From contig NZ_CP015207.1 in the NCBI RefSeq assembly GCF_002101375.1, positions 248,001 through 312,000 on the forward strand: a stretch of 64,000 nt of DNA, read 5' to 3'. The DNA is from Sporosarcina ureae (GTDB lineage Bacteria > Bacillota > Bacilli > Bacillales_A > Planococcaceae). Below are positions 36,796 through 46,298 of this stretch, piece after piece; the stretch's first letter is position 1, and every line of letters starts with the position of its first letter. The notes beneath the pieces are model-generated. The model was given only the letters and a program-made list of their open reading frames with translations, was not told the origin of the DNA and ran no database searches. The position numbers and the translations under genes are program-made.

Positions 36796-37587
36796 CTATA
36801 AAACTTTACTTAACCCACCCGATACTTCTATATTTGCACCTGTGACATAGCTGGCACGTTCTGACGCTAAAAACAAAATGACATTTCCGACTTCTTCAGG
36901 TAAACCAACCCGAGCCAGTGGGATTTTTCTATTTTCCGCCAACTCTTTATAATACACTTCCGGATCCACATCTGGTGCTCGTTCCAATCTTCGGCGTTCC
37001 CATTGGTCCGTTTTGATCAACCCAAGGCTAATTGTATTGATGAGTATATTATCTCTCGCCAACTCATGCGACAAACTTTTCGTCATATTCAACAATCCCG
37101 CTCTCGTTGCGGCAGTTGCAACCATGTGTGGTTCCGGCTCTTTGGAAAGTGTCGCATTCATATTGATAATTCGACCTTCCCCTTGTGCTTTCATGAACGG
37201 AACAACTGCTTGGACCGCGTAAATGACTGCAAAATATTTCAGATTGATTTGTTCTTGCCATTGCTCATCCGTAATGTCGAAGAAGTGTGACATAATACTC
37301 CGCCCTGCATTATTGACAAGTACGTCAATTCGTTTGAAATGTTCGCCCGTCGCATTAATGAATGCTTCTACGTCTTCACGCTTGGAAACATCACATGTTA
37401 GGCCGAATAGATTTTCCCGATTTGAATCGTTTGTCAACTTTTCGACTGCTTGGTTTAAGCGATCTTGGCTCCGTCCGCAAATAGCGACTTTCGCCCCCTC
37501 TTCCAGTAGCATCTTCGTTGTTTCAAAACCGATACCCGCCGTGCCGCCCATGACGACAACAACTTTGTCTTTTAAATTTAAATCCAT
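36796..37587 (-). CDS. SDR family protein lacking the YxxxK motif
   Basis: 263 aa with an SDR Rossmann fold: VMGGTAGIGFETTK, NNAG in LVNNAGRSIM, and a C-terminal GANIEVSGG. At the catalytic place, INMNATLSKEPEPHMVATAATRAG, the Tyr and Lys of YxxxK are Thr and Arg. A known SDR subgroup has this form (often ending MVATxAARAGLL), so it is not merely broken, but the usual Ser-Tyr-Lys mechanism cannot apply. It lies 17 bases upstream of the ThDP enzyme gene. Role unknown. Confidence 0.85.
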   Translation of the reverse strand: MDLNLKDKVVVVMGGTAGIGFETTKMLLEEGAKVAICGRSQDRLNQAVEKLTNDSNRENLFGLTCDVSKREDVEAFINATGEHFKRIDVLVNNAGRSIMSHFFDITDEQWQEQINLKYFAVIYAVQAVVPFMKAQGEGRIINMNATLSKEPEPHMVATAATRAGLLNMTKSLSHELARDNILINTISLGLIKTDQWERRRLERAPDVDPEVYYKELAENRKIPLARVGLPEEVGNVILFLASERASYVTGANIEVSGGLSKVL

Positions 37588-37612
37588 ACTACTCAGCCAC
37601 CCCTTTTTTCCA

Positions 37613-38527
37613 TCACTTCGTATTTACTAAAGCCCAACCGGGATCCGGCTCTCCCGCCATCTTCACTCTAGTTTCTGGCGAAGGCGGTCCTGCAATTCCC
37701 CATCTATCCGATAAATGCGGTACTCGCTTCCAAACTTGCGCGCGCCATGTTTTTTTATCTTCAATCACATCTACATAACATGTGTACTCCATGACAAACC
37801 CGCCTGGATCTTGGAAATAACAGAAGATGTTATTGCCTGGTCCGTGTCTTCCCGGTCCCCAAATCTCTTTGTATCCTTTCTTCCGGACATTGCCGATTCC
37901 ACGCATCACTTCATCCACACCTTCCACTTCATAGGCGATATGGTTGAGCGATGCATGTTCAGCCCGGTTAAACGAAATTTCATGGTGATTTTTATCGCAC
38001 CGCAGGAACACCATCTGATCCTCACTCCAATCTGAAACCATAAAGCCGAGCACTTCAGTGAAGAAATCCGTTGACCGTTGGATATCAGTTGTGTTTAAGA
38101 CGATATGGTTCAAGTAAAGCGGGTTCGAATCGACTTTTCTTTGCCATGGTTCTGTATGGATGTCTACCCATGTTGAAAGTTCATAGCAACGGTTTTCATA
38201 GTCTACGAAACGAAGGCCATAACCGCCCCCCACTTCATCTAGATAGCCCGGCTGTTGGATGATCTCCACGCCTTTCTCTTTCAGAAAGACCGCCGCTTTG
38301 TCTACTGCTATTTTGTCCACCATTCCAAATGCAATGTGATGGAGACCTCTTCTTTCTCCTCGTTGCAGATGAAGGATATGATGTTCAGGACTTGAACCGC
38401 GGAAATAGACATGATTGTCATCTTGTGAGACAACATCCAATCCCCATACATCCCTATAAAATTCGATTTGTTCTTCCAGGTTAGGTGTTATTAAACTTAT
38501 GTGGCGTAAATGTGTTATTTCAAGCAT
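37613..38527 (-). CDS. Extradiol ring-cleavage dioxygenase (type I, BphC/XylE-like VOC)
   Basis: 304 aa, two VOC domains. The C-terminal domain is the active one in this family; metal ligands appear as His in LYLNHIVLNT, His in ASLNHIAYEV and Glu in GGFVMEYTC. The N-terminal domain (LRHISLITPNLEEQIEFYRDVWGL) has lost ligands, as usual. It should cut a catechol ring next to its hydroxyls (meta cleavage). Start at 38527 follows a purine-rich GGAGAGGTGGGG. It heads an operon of seven further intact genes, with motif site 2 88-111 bases upstream. Confidence 0.85.
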   Translation of the reverse strand: MLEITHLRHISLITPNLEEQIEFYRDVWGLDVVSQDDNHVYFRGSSPEHHILHLQRGERRGLHHIAFGMVDKIAVDKAAVFLKEKGVEIIQQPGYLDEVGGGYGLRFVDYENRCYELSTWVDIHTEPWQRKVDSNPLYLNHIVLNTTDIQRSTDFFTEVLGFMVSDWSEDQMVFLRCDKNHHEISFNRAEHASLNHIAYEVEGVDEVMRGIGNVRKKGYKEIWGPGRHGPGNNIFCYFQDPGGFVMEYTCYVDVIEDKKTWRAQVWKRVPHLSDRWGIAGPPSPETRVKMAGEPDPGWALVNTK

Positions 38528-38614
38528 TGAGTTTCCCCACCTCTCCAATCTTTCTTTACTAAATGACATAGAATAGTAATTTTTTTACTCAAGCGGTTTT
38601 TTTCAATATCCTTC

Positions 38615-38638
38615 GTTTTGCATAGAAAACATTGTTTC
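38615..38638. promoter_or_regulatory. Island operator motif, site 2 (extradiol dioxygenase operon)
   Basis: GTTTTGCATAGAAAAC followed by ATTGTTTC; within it TAGAAA (38623-38628) and TTTCTA (38635-38640) form a perfect inverted repeat. It lies 88-111 bases before the first gene of the catabolic operon, between it and the IclR gene. It differs from site 1 at only three positions of 24. Confidence 0.7.
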
Positions 38639-38801
38639 TAATACTAATATTCACATTATCTTACTTGTGCATTTTTGTCAATACAGTTTTCAGACTTATC
38701 AAAAATTAACTTAAAGTCAGTAACTAGGCACAGCTACAATTTGCTGAAAGACGCAAATGATGTATATGCCTAGTAGAGTGCGACTTCTTTTGTAATACAG
38801 A

Positions 38802-39611
38802 TTAGATAGTCAGAACCATAAATGAGGATATTTCTCTAGCTACTTGACAAACTGCCGGGATAATCTTTTCTTCCATCAGCTCTTCGTCGGCCGCATGTTG
38901 TGTAATCGCTATGTTTATGGCAGCAATCACTTTATTGTCTTTCCCAAAGATCGGGCAAGCGACAGACCAAACTCCTGTTTCAAACTCCCCTTTATGGAAG
39001 ACGTAGCCTTTTTCTTTAATGGATTGTAATTCATCACGCAATTTTTTGACTTCCACTATCGGTGCATCGGGTATCTGCAATACTTGCAGCTTTGACAACA
39101 ACTCTTCTTTATTTTCTTCGGGTAAATGTGCCAATAGACATTTCCCCATCGCTGTAGCATGGACAGGCAGATGTGATCCGACGTTAATTGTAATCGTAGC
39201 GACACTTCTAGCCGGATACCTGGCGATATACACTATGTCATTCCCGTCCAATATCCCCATATGTGAAGACATGCCCGTTTCATCTCTTAACTTCTCCAAA
39301 TAAGGCGCCGCTAGTTCTGGTAGTTCGAGACTGTTCAAATAAGTGTAGCCTAGTTCAAGTACTTTCGGTCTAAGTCCATAGCGCTTCGTATGACTATCTT
39401 GATAAATATAACCGCACTCTTCCAATGTATACAAGATGCGATAAGGCGTTGTTCGGCTGACACCTAAATTACTTGCAATTTCTGCCAAGGACAAAGTCTG
39501 ATTTTCTACACTGAACATCTTTAAAACTTCCAATCCACGTAAAATGGAATTTGAAAGATATTTTTCATTATCACTTTTTTGCTTTTCCAATTTCTTTTTT
39601 GTGATCTCCAC
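38802..39611 (-). CDS. IclR family transcriptional regulator
   Basis: 269 aa. An N-terminal winged helix (ILRGLEVLKMFSVENQTLSLAEIASNLGVSRTTPYRILYTLEECGYI) is followed by the IclR effector domain with VATINVGSHLPVHATAMGKCLLAHL and the family's Cys near GVWSVACPIFG. The start is GTG at 39611, 3 bases after the hydrolase stop, with GAGGAA as ribosome site, so both are one message. It is the obvious local regulator and the likely reader of the island's 24-bp motif; IclR proteins often need an aromatic acid as effector. Confidence 0.93.
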   Translation of the reverse strand: MEITKKKLEKQKSDNEKYLSNSILRGLEVLKMFSVENQTLSLAEIASNLGVSRTTPYRILYTLEECGYIYQDSHTKRYGLRPKVLELGYTYLNSLELPELAAPYLEKLRDETGMSSHMGILDGNDIVYIARYPARSVATITINVGSHLPVHATAMGKCLLAHLPEENKEELLSKLQVLQIPDAPIVEVKKLRDELQSIKEKGYVFHKGEFETGVWSVACPIFGKDNKVIAAINIAITQHAADEELMEEKIIPAVCQVAREISSFMVLTI

Positions 39612-39614
39612 TAT

Positions 39615-40409
39615 CTATTCCTCTTCTCTTAAAAAATCTAATACATATTTATTGAATACTTCCGGTTTTTCCAAGTAACTGAGATGGCCCGCATCCGCTA
39701 TTGTCTTCAAACGTCCGTCTTTCAGCCTTTCGACAATAATTTCCGACTCGCTGACAGGCGTCACCTGGTCCTCTTCTCCACAAATGACAAGAGTCGGAAC
39801 CATAACTTTTGAATACTCATCCATTTGATTCAAGTGGTATAAACTGTTGGCAACTGATTTATAACCTGCCAGTCGGACTTCAGCCATAATGTTTTGCGCA
39901 TATTCCAAAATTGAAGAATCTACATTTGCAGCGAGCAGTGCAGACGTTCTTTGTCTTGCTAATTCTTCTGGTGGAGTATTTTCTACGAGATCATGCCGAG
40001 CTTTTCTTTTCTTTATATTTTCTTCTTCATTGAGCCCAGCCGCTCCCCGGGTCGGTGCAGCAATCATCAATTTGGTAACCATTTCAGGAAATCTTATCGC
40101 AAAATCGATCGCAATTGCCGCCCCCATCGAATGCCCTAACAAATAAACTTCCTCTAATAGAAGATCATCAAGAAACTTCTTTAAATGATCCGCAAACTGG
40201 GAAAAATGTTGTAATTCTGGAACAGGGTCCGCACTTTGACCGTAACCGGGAGCATCCCAAGCAATTACCGTATAATCTTTCTTCAGCCCTTCCAATTGAT
40301 GGATCCATGACTTCGAGTTATTTCCTAAGCCATGCAATAAGACAAGCGGTGGTCCACTTCCTTTACTGAGATAATGAATAGGCAGATCCACCAACTCCAC
40401 TTTCGACAT
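39615..40409 (-). CDS. Alpha/beta hydrolase (meta-cleavage product hydrolase-like)
   Basis: 264 aa. Oxyanion loop LLHGLGNNSKSW, nucleophile elbow GHSMGAAIAID, acid Asp in CGEEDQVTP and His in DAGHLSYLEKP make a complete triad. In aromatic pathways such enzymes split the meta-cleavage product into a dienoate and an acid (BphD/MhpC), or act on enol-lactones (PcaD). With dioxygenase, diol dehydrogenase and extradiol enzyme it completes an upper-pathway set. GAGGAGGGG precedes the ATG at 40409; motif site 4 is 38-61 bases upstream. Confidence 0.85.
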   Translation of the reverse strand: MSKVELVDLPIHYLSKGSGPPLVLLHGLGNNSKSWIHQLEGLKKDYTVIAWDAPGYGQSADPVPELQHFSQFADHLKKFLDDLLLEEVYLLGHSMGAAIAIDFAIRFPEMVTKLMIAAPTRGAAGLNEEENIKKRKARHDLVENTPPEELARQRTSALLAANVDSSILEYAQNIMAEVRLAGYKSVANSLYHLNQMDEYSKVMVPTLVICGEEDQVTPVSESEIIVERLKDGRLKTIADAGHLSYLEKPEVFNKYVLDFLREEE

Positions 40410-40446
40410 AAAACCCCTCCTCAAGCATTTTTATCGTTTTTTCTAT

Positions 40447-40470
40447 GTTTTATCAATAAAACAAAGTTCC
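40447..40470. promoter_or_regulatory. Island operator motif, site 4 (hydrolase-iclR unit)
   Basis: GTTTTATCAATAAAAC plus AAAGTTCC aligns with site 1 at about 19 of 24 positions. GTTTTAT (40447-40453) and ATAAAAC (40456-40462) form perfect arms. It lies close to the hydrolase start, in a place where a repressor would block transcription. Confidence 0.55.
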
Positions 40471-40687
40471 CGATATTAATATTAATTGTACGTACTTATT
40501 CTTCGTAAAGTCAAGCGACTCCTAAGTTCCAAACTGACTATTACCAAAATACACTATATTCAAATAACATCTTAAAACAATCAAAAAAGGAAATAAGAAG
40601 CGACCTCTTATTTCCCCCATCTATTATTGAAATAGTGAATCTACACCGTCATTACACTATAAGAAGGGAGACTTCTATCTTGAGATA

Positions 40688-40945
<258 letters not shown>

Positions 40946-41016
40946 TCATCTTCTATTGTCAATTGCGCCTCCGCACAATTAGATTTATTTATGTCTTTCA
41001 ATCTTGTGTAAAAAAA

Positions 41017-41886
41017 CTAGATGAACTCGTTTACAAGTTCCCTAAAAAGTTCAGGTTGTAAATCGAGGTTCATATGCGCCAAGGGTTGCTCTGCATACCC
41101 TTTTACTAACTCTTGATAAGAAGGCTTCTCTTCTTGATAAACAATTCCAGTTACCAGGCTATTATGTTTCATTAAAGTGTTCATGGCCATTTCACGGTTG
41201 GAAGAATCATATCCTTCTAGATCACTCAATTTGGTCAAATTCTCTTTGAACCAATCATACGTATTCACTTTATTGTATGTGACACATGGACTATAGACAT
41301 TAATAATTGAAAAACCTTTATGTTGTATTCCTGCTTCCACTGTCGCAGTCAATTCCTTAATATCCGCTGAGAAACATTGTGCCACAAAGCTAGCTCCACT
41401 AGTTATCGCCATCTCCATTGGAGATATTGCTTTTTCAATTGATCCTTCCGGTGTCGATGATGTAATAAACCCATCCTCTGAACGCGGTGATGTCTGACCT
41501 TTTGTTAATCCGTAAATTTGATTATCCATTACGATATAAGTAATATCCATATTACGCCGCATCGCATGAATCGTATGTCCAATCCCAATTGCAAAACCAT
41601 CACCATCTCCTCCAGCCGCAACGACAGTAAGATCACGATTCCCCATCTTTACTCCTTGAGCAATCGGAAGCGCCCTTCCGTGGATTCCATGTAGACCGTA
41701 TGATCTAATATAGCCTGAAATACGACCGGAACAGCCAATTCCAGAGATAACCGCCAGATCTTCTGGAGAAAGATTTAGATTAGCTGCAGCACGCTGGATC
41801 GCTGCTTGTACAGAGAAATCTCCACAACCTGGACACCAATTTGGCTTCACACCATTTCTAAAATCTTTAATTGTTGATGTAGACAT
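41017..41886 (-). CDS. korB: 2-Oxoacid:ferredoxin oxidoreductase, beta subunit
   Basis: 289 aa. The ThDP-binding subunit: WCPGCGDFSVQAAIQ starts with the [4Fe-4S] ligands, then GIGCSGRISGYIRSYGLHGIHGRALPIAQG and the ThDP/Mg motif GGDGDGFAIGIGH, DNQIYGLTKGQTSP. It oxidises a 2-oxo acid (2-oxoglutarate or similar) to acyl-CoA and CO2, reducing ferredoxin. It overlaps korA by 20 bases, showing co-translation. AAGGAG precedes the ATG. Confidence 0.93.
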   Translation of the reverse strand: MSTSTIKDFRNGVKPNWCPGCGDFSVQAAIQRAAANLNLSPEDLAVISGIGCSGRISGYIRSYGLHGIHGRALPIAQGVKMGNRDLTVVAAGGDGDGFAIGIGHTIHAMRRNMDITYIVMDNQIYGLTKGQTSPRSEDGFITSSTPEGSIEKAISPMEMAITSGASFVAQCFSADIKELTATVEAGIQHKGFSIINVYSPCVTYNKVNTYDWFKENLTKLSDLEGYDSSNREMAMNTLMKHNSLVTGIVYQEEKPSYQELVKGYAEQPLAHMNLDLQPELFRELVNEFI

Positions 41887-43633
41887 GTTCTAACAACTCC
41901 TTGCTCGCATCGTAAATATGGTGTGGTTGGAATGGATCACCATCATATTTCAACATGCTTTGAATTTTATCGACATGACCAACATTCATTTTTATAATAT
42001 TGGCAAGTTGCCCCGTCGCATTGCTTTCTGCAACAAGTACATGATCTGCCCCGACTATATAAGGCTTGATAGCTGCTGTCGGGAATGGGTGAATGAGTCG
42101 AATTTGCAAGTGATTTACGTTCAATCCTTCTTCTCTCAGACGGTGGACAGCTTCTTCAATAGCACCACGCGTTGCATTAAATCCTATTAGTAAAAGATCT
42201 GTTTCTGTTGTTGGAACATTCACTGTGATTGGATTTGGGAATCGTTCTGTCAAGTCGGATAATTTACGCATTCTTTTATCCATTTGTTGTTTACGATTAC
42301 TTGCAATTTCATTTGGTCTACCTGTTTCGTCATGCTCGACACCAGTTACATGATGAATGCCACCTTTCACCCCTGGAATCACACGTGCAGAGACACCATC
42401 GTCTGTTACTTCATAGCGTTTAAAATAGTCCTTTTCTTCCGTTTGTTCAATATCAGTTGTAATTAACTTCCCCCGTCGAATGTGTACTTTATCAAAATCA
42501 AAAGGTTCTACGGTTTGTTTCGCTAACGAAAGCTGTAAATCGGACAATAAAATAACAGGGCACTGGTACTCATCTGCAATATTAAATGCTTCTATCGTAT
42601 CGTAAAAAGCCTCTTCAGCTGTACTTGGAGCAATGACAACCTTTGGAATTTCTCCATGATTCCCATAGATCATCGCCATTAAATCAGACTGTTCTTGCTT
42701 TGTCGGTAATCCAGTAGATGGCCCACCACGCTGTGTATCAACAACAACAAGAGGTGTTTCGGTCATGCCGGAAAGACCAATCGCTTCCATCATTAATGAT
42801 AATCCAGGTCCAGATGAAGCAGTGAAAGAACGAGCACCCGCATAATTAGAACCGATTGCCATTGTCACAGCGGCAATTTCATCTTCTGTTTGAATGACTG
42901 TCCCACCGACTCTTGGAAGCTTTTTAATTAAATACTCCATAATATCAGAGGCTGGTGTGATTGGATATGCAGGCATAAAGCGAACCCCTGCTGTCAAAGC
43001 CCCAAGCGCAATCGCATCATTACCAATCAGAAACATCCGTTTATGAGTATTTTCAGCCTTTGCAAGATATAAAGTTGAGGCTTTTTCTCCAAGGCTTTTT
43101 TGCATATACATATACCCTTCTTGGATAGCCTTCATATTTTTCTGAACCATATCTCCGCCTTTTCTATTAAATATCTCTTCGATAACAACAGAGAAATCCT
43201 CAACCTCCAAATTCATAACGGCACAAGTAGCACCGATCGCTACCATATTTTTCATCAAAGAAGTGCCGAGGTCGGAAGCGATATCAGTAAATGGAACAGG
43301 ATATAGTTCAGCCTTCGAGTCTTCCGGCTTCACTGGTTTAAATTTCGTATCAGCAATGATAACACCTTTTTCATGTAATTCAGGATAGTTTAGATCAATC
43401 GTTTCTTGATCGAATGCAAGAAGTATGTCTAAATTATCGGCAACTGCCTGGACTTTTTCAGTACTAACGCGAATTTTATTGTTCGTATGACCACCTTTAA
43501 TTCTAGATGAAAAGTGGCGATATCCATATAAATAAAAACCGAGCCGGTTCAGAGTTTTGGAGAAAATCTCACCCGTACTTTCAATTCCTTCCCCTTGCTG
43601 TCCTCCCACTTTCCACGAAAGATCTGTTTTCAT
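41867..43633 (-). CDS. korA: 2-Oxoacid:ferredoxin oxidoreductase, fused gamma-alpha subunit
   Basis: 588 aa. The N-terminal part (residues about 1-190) is the gamma domain with KVGGQQGEGIESTGEIF and RIKGGHTNNKIRVS; the rest is the alpha domain with YPITPASDIMEYL, QTEDEIAAVTMAIGSNYAGARSFTASSGPGLSLM and a C-terminal domain. The start is the ATG at 43633 behind AAAAGGGG; a longer frame to 43684 has no ribosome site. It lies upstream of ferredoxin and next to a ferredoxin reductase. The housekeeping role of KorAB is the TCA cycle, but the location points to electron supply for the island's oxygenase. Confidence 0.93.
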   Translation of the reverse strand: MKTDLSWKVGGQQGEGIESTGEIFSKTLNRLGFYLYGYRHFSSRIKGGHTNNKIRVSTEKVQAVADNLDILLAFDQETIDLNYPELHEKGVIIADTKFKPVKPEDSKAELYPVPFTDIASDLGTSLMKNMVAIGATCAVMNLEVEDFSVVIEEIFNRKGGDMVQKNMKAIQEGYMYMQKSLGEKASTLYLAKAENTHKRMFLIGNDAIALGALTAGVRFMPAYPITPASDIMEYLIKKLPRVGGTVIQTEDEIAAVTMAIGSNYAGARSFTASSGPGLSLMMEAIGLSGMTETPLVVVDTQRGGPSTGLPTKQEQSDLMAMIYGNHGEIPKVVIAPSTAEEAFYDTIEAFNIADEYQCPVILLSDLQLSLAKQTVEPFDFDKVHIRRGKLITTDIEQTEEKDYFKRYEVTDDGVSARVIPGVKGGIHHVTGVEHDETGRPNEIASNRKQQMDKRMRKLSDLTERFPNPITVNVPTTETDLLLIGFNATRGAIEEAVHRLREEGLNVNHLQIRLIHPFPTAAIKPYIVGADHVLVAESNATGQLANIIKMNVGHVDKIQSMLKYDGDPFQPHHIYDASKELLEHVYINN

Positions 43634-43788
43634 GAAATCTGCCCCTTTTAGCACGGTTACTGTTAAAATCATATAAGTTAACATTCAACCGCTGATTTTT
43701 GTCGATAAAATTATGATAGATAGCAATTCGGACAGTAAGCCGATAGTTATAGCCAAAATAACTTCAACATATATATTATCGTAAAACT

Positions 43789-44784
43789 TTATGCAAAGAT
43801 TGCCGTACTATGTTTCGGTTGTAAACGTACATTCGGGTCAATGTACTGCTTTGCATTACTAACTGCGACCGGTGCCTCACCGAATCCAGTGGCAATCAGT
43901 TTTACTTTCCCTTCATACGTTGCAATGTCCCCCACAGCATAAATGCCAGGAATGTTCGTTTCCATTTTATTGTTAACGATTATGCAATTTTTCTCAATCT
44001 TCAACCCCCAATCTTTAATTGGACCGAGCGCGGAAACGAATCCATAGTTGACGATAAAGTCATCGACATCAATCACTTCACAGTTTTCAGTTTTAGGCTC
44101 TTCGATGACGATTTGTTTAATACCACCTTCATCTCCGATCAGTTCAGACGGAATATAAGGGGTTTTGATTTCCACACTGGATTTTTTCAAATTTTCCACG
44201 CTATGTTCGTGAGCGCGGAATTTATCGCGTCGATGGATGATGGTAACTTTTTTCGCAATCGGTTCGAGCATCAATGCCCAGTCGACCGCCGAGTCTCCCC
44301 CGCCACATACTGCCACTTCTTTATCCGTAAACCTATTTAAGTTGTCAATGAAATAATGAAGGTTTTTCCCTTCGAATTGCTCCGCGCCTTTAATCCCTAA
44401 GCGACGAGCTGCAAATGCTCCGTTCCCTGCCGTAATAATGATCGTCTTTGAAAAATGAATTTCTTGATTCGTTTGGAGTTTAAAAATCCCGTCTTCTTGA
44501 CATTCCACCGTTTGTACAGCTTGCTCCAAGCAGATTGTCGTTGGGAACATATTCACTTGTTCCTTTAAATTATCGATCAATTCTTGGGCACGGACTTTTG
44601 GCAATCCAGCAATATCGTAAATATACTTTTCCGGATAGAGTACTGACAACTGACCACCTAACTGAGGTAAACTTTCTATAATCTTCACACTAGCTTCCCG
44701 CATTCCTCCATAGAATGCAGTAAACAACCCAGCAGGGCCACCTCCAATTATTGTGATGTCGTATACTTTCTCATCGATTTTCAT
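43789..44784 (-). CDS. Ferredoxin-NAD(P)+ reductase, type 2 (YumC-like)
   Basis: 331 aa, thioredoxin reductase-like flavoprotein without the CxxC pair. FAD motif [26 protein letters not shown](P) motif [15 protein letters not shown], and the end [25 protein letters not shown] are the type 2 FNR pattern. It moves electrons between NADPH and ferredoxin. GAGGAA lies before the ATG at 44784. A perfect 22-bp palindrome lies 74 bases upstream. With KorAB and Fer it forms a redox module beside the Rieske oxygenase. Confidence 0.9.
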   Translation of the reverse strand: MKIDEKVYDITIIGGGPAGLFTAFYGGMREASVKIIESLPQLGGQLSVLYPEKYIYDIAGLPKVRAQELIDNLKEQVNMFPTTICLEQAVQTVECQEDGIFKLQTNQEIHFSKTIIITAGNGAFAARRLGIKGAEQFEGKNLHYFIDNLNRFTDKEVAVCGGGDSAVDWALMLEPIAKKVTIIHRRDKFRAHEHSVENLKKSSVEIKTPYIPSELIGDEGGIKQIVIEEPKTENCEVIDVDDFIVNYGFVSALGPIKDWGLKIEKNCIIVNNKMETNIPGIYAVGDIATYEGKVKLIATGFGEAPVAVSNAKQYIDPNVRLQPKHSTAIFA

Positions 44785-44857
44785 TTTAAATTCCTCACTT
44801 TCCTTCGATTGATGTCGATGCACCTCTACCGTTAAGTAAAATATGAAACTATGTAAT

Positions 44858-44879
44858 CAATTACGCCGAGGCGTAATTG
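44858..44879. promoter_or_regulatory. Perfect 22-bp palindrome (operator candidate)
   Basis: CAATTACGCC-GA-GGCGTAATTG: 10-bp perfect arms, 2-base spacer. No T-run follows on the minus strand, so it looks less like a terminator. It lies 74-95 bases before the ferredoxin reductase start. A weak relative lies upstream of the ferredoxin gene (about 40961-40980). Confidence 0.55.
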
Positions 44880-45048
44880 CATCCAGATTAAGAACGCAAG
44901 TCATCTAGAGTTTGGATGACCTGCTAAACTGGATAATTAAAGCGCTATCATTTTGTCACTTTTAGAGATGAAAGTCTTCTATGGTAGACGCCTCTACATT
45001 CTGTGCAAAAATATTTTTTGATTAAAGATCAGTTGATCCATCGATAAA

Positions 45049-45579
45049 TTAGCGGTCTGCCTGCGCAACAATCGCTTCTCTTTCTTTCGCACGCTCAATG
45101 CGAATTTTTTCAAGTTCGCTGCCTTCTGGATAAGTCGGTAGTTGTGGTTTTGCCGCACCTAGCATAACAAGCATCATCGCATCTTCTTTTCCATCGTTGC
45201 GGATACCACGCTGAATGCCGGGTGGTACGCTGACACAGTCGCGCTTATTCATTTTTATCTCATACTCTTTTCCTTCATACTCTAAAAGGACCGTCATTTC
45301 ACCTTCCAAAATGAAGAACACTTCTTCTACGTCTGAGTGTAAGTGCAATGGACCAATTGAACCAGCTGGTAAAACCATCGTGCTTAATGTGAAGTTATTT
45401 GCTTCAATTACATTTGAATCTTTGTTTGCTGTTGCACCACGTCCAATATAGCGCATTTGTGCACGGCGATATCTCGGATCTAATTCTTCTTGGAACTTTA
45501 AAACGTTCCAGTCCAACTTTCTATCTCCCAATCTCGCAATATATTTCTTTTCAAAATCCTCTACTGTTGTGAACTCCAT
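45049..45579 (-). CDS. Cupin domain protein B
   Basis: 176 aa, paralog of cupin A with the same length and most residues matched. Motif 1 GPLHLHSDVEEVFFILEGE holds His, His and Glu; motif 2 PPGIQRGIRNDG again has Arg where the metal-binding His is expected. GGGAGG is upstream of the ATG. It is the first gene on the right side of the island, with the best copy of the 24-bp motif 61-84 bases upstream. Function unknown; the shared Arg suggests the same non-standard site in both. Confidence 0.85.
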   Translation of the reverse strand: MEFTTVEDFEKKYIARLGDRKLDWNVLKFQEELDPRYRRAQMRYIGRGATANKDSNVIEANNFTLSTMVLPAGSIGPLHLHSDVEEVFFILEGEMTVLLEYEGKEYEIKMNKRDCVSVPPGIQRGIRNDGKEDAMMLVMLGAAKPQLPTYPEGSELEKIRIERAKEREAIVAQADR

Positions 45580-45639
45580 GTTTTCTTCCTCCCTATTTTT
45601 AGACCTCTTGACGAAAACGCTTATTCAAAGAAGTCTGCT

Positions 45640-45668
45640 GTTTTATATAGAAAACAATGTTTCTATAT
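45640..45668. promoter_or_regulatory. Island operator motif, site 1 (cupin B)
   Basis: GTTTTATATAGAAAAC followed by AATGTTTC (45640-45663); ATATAGAAA (45645-45653) and TTTCTATAT (45660-45668) are perfect 9-bp arms with a 6-base spacer, as in IclR-type operators. The same 24-bp pattern recurs upstream of three other units. Confidence 0.7.
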
Positions 45669-45839
45669 GGTCATATCATACTTCTAAATAAATTCATTGT
45701 CAACATAAAATTTAAAATCTTCTAATAATTAACTTGGTGATTAATGAGATGCTATGAAAAGATCGAACATTATCCGAAGATTGTGTGACGGCATTTGTGG
45801 CTGGTGAATCCGTTTGAAACCGCAGTTATTCACTTGGAT

Positions 45840-46298
45840 GGAGGATGTACATCTCGTGCTGCTCGTTCCGATAAATCAGATGTGGTGAAAGGACTCGACC
45901 AAGGTGCGGATGATTATATTACGAAACCATTTGACGAATGCGAACTCACAGCAAGAGTACGTGTGGCATTGCGACGTACAGAAGAAGAAAATCAACCAAA
46001 GACTATTCAAGAAGGCCCATTTACGCTTGACTTGGAGTCCTATTCCATCCACTATGACACGCATGAAGTTCGACTTACGTTAAAGGAATTCTATATTATA
46101 GAAGCGATGATGAACCGGCCAAACCGCACATTCACACGGGAAGATTTGCTTCAAGTCGCTTGGGAATATGACACGTATACAGAAGTCCGGACAGTCGATT
46201 CCCATATTCGAAATCTACGGGATAAGTTGAGGAAATCCCATTTTCCTATCGAAGAGATTTTGGTGACGGTTTGGGGGATCGGGTATAAGTGGAGATAA
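45840..46298 (+). pseudogene. Truncated response regulator (duplicate)
   Basis: Duplicate of the response regulator at 18351-19025. It keeps a 21-base piece matching 18479-18499 (two differences), then lacks 88 bases present in the left copy (18500-18587), including the phosphoacceptor Asp52. From 45861 it runs to the normal stop. The 88-base loss also breaks the frame. No receiver N-terminus or ribosome site remains, so it is inactive. An Arg to Cys change (DERELT to DECELT) is among the differences. Confidence 0.9.

Noticed and set aside
37223..37630. 135-codon plus-strand open frame across the SDR gene
   Set aside because: Antisense shadow of the SDR gene; the minus-strand frame has clear SDR motifs.
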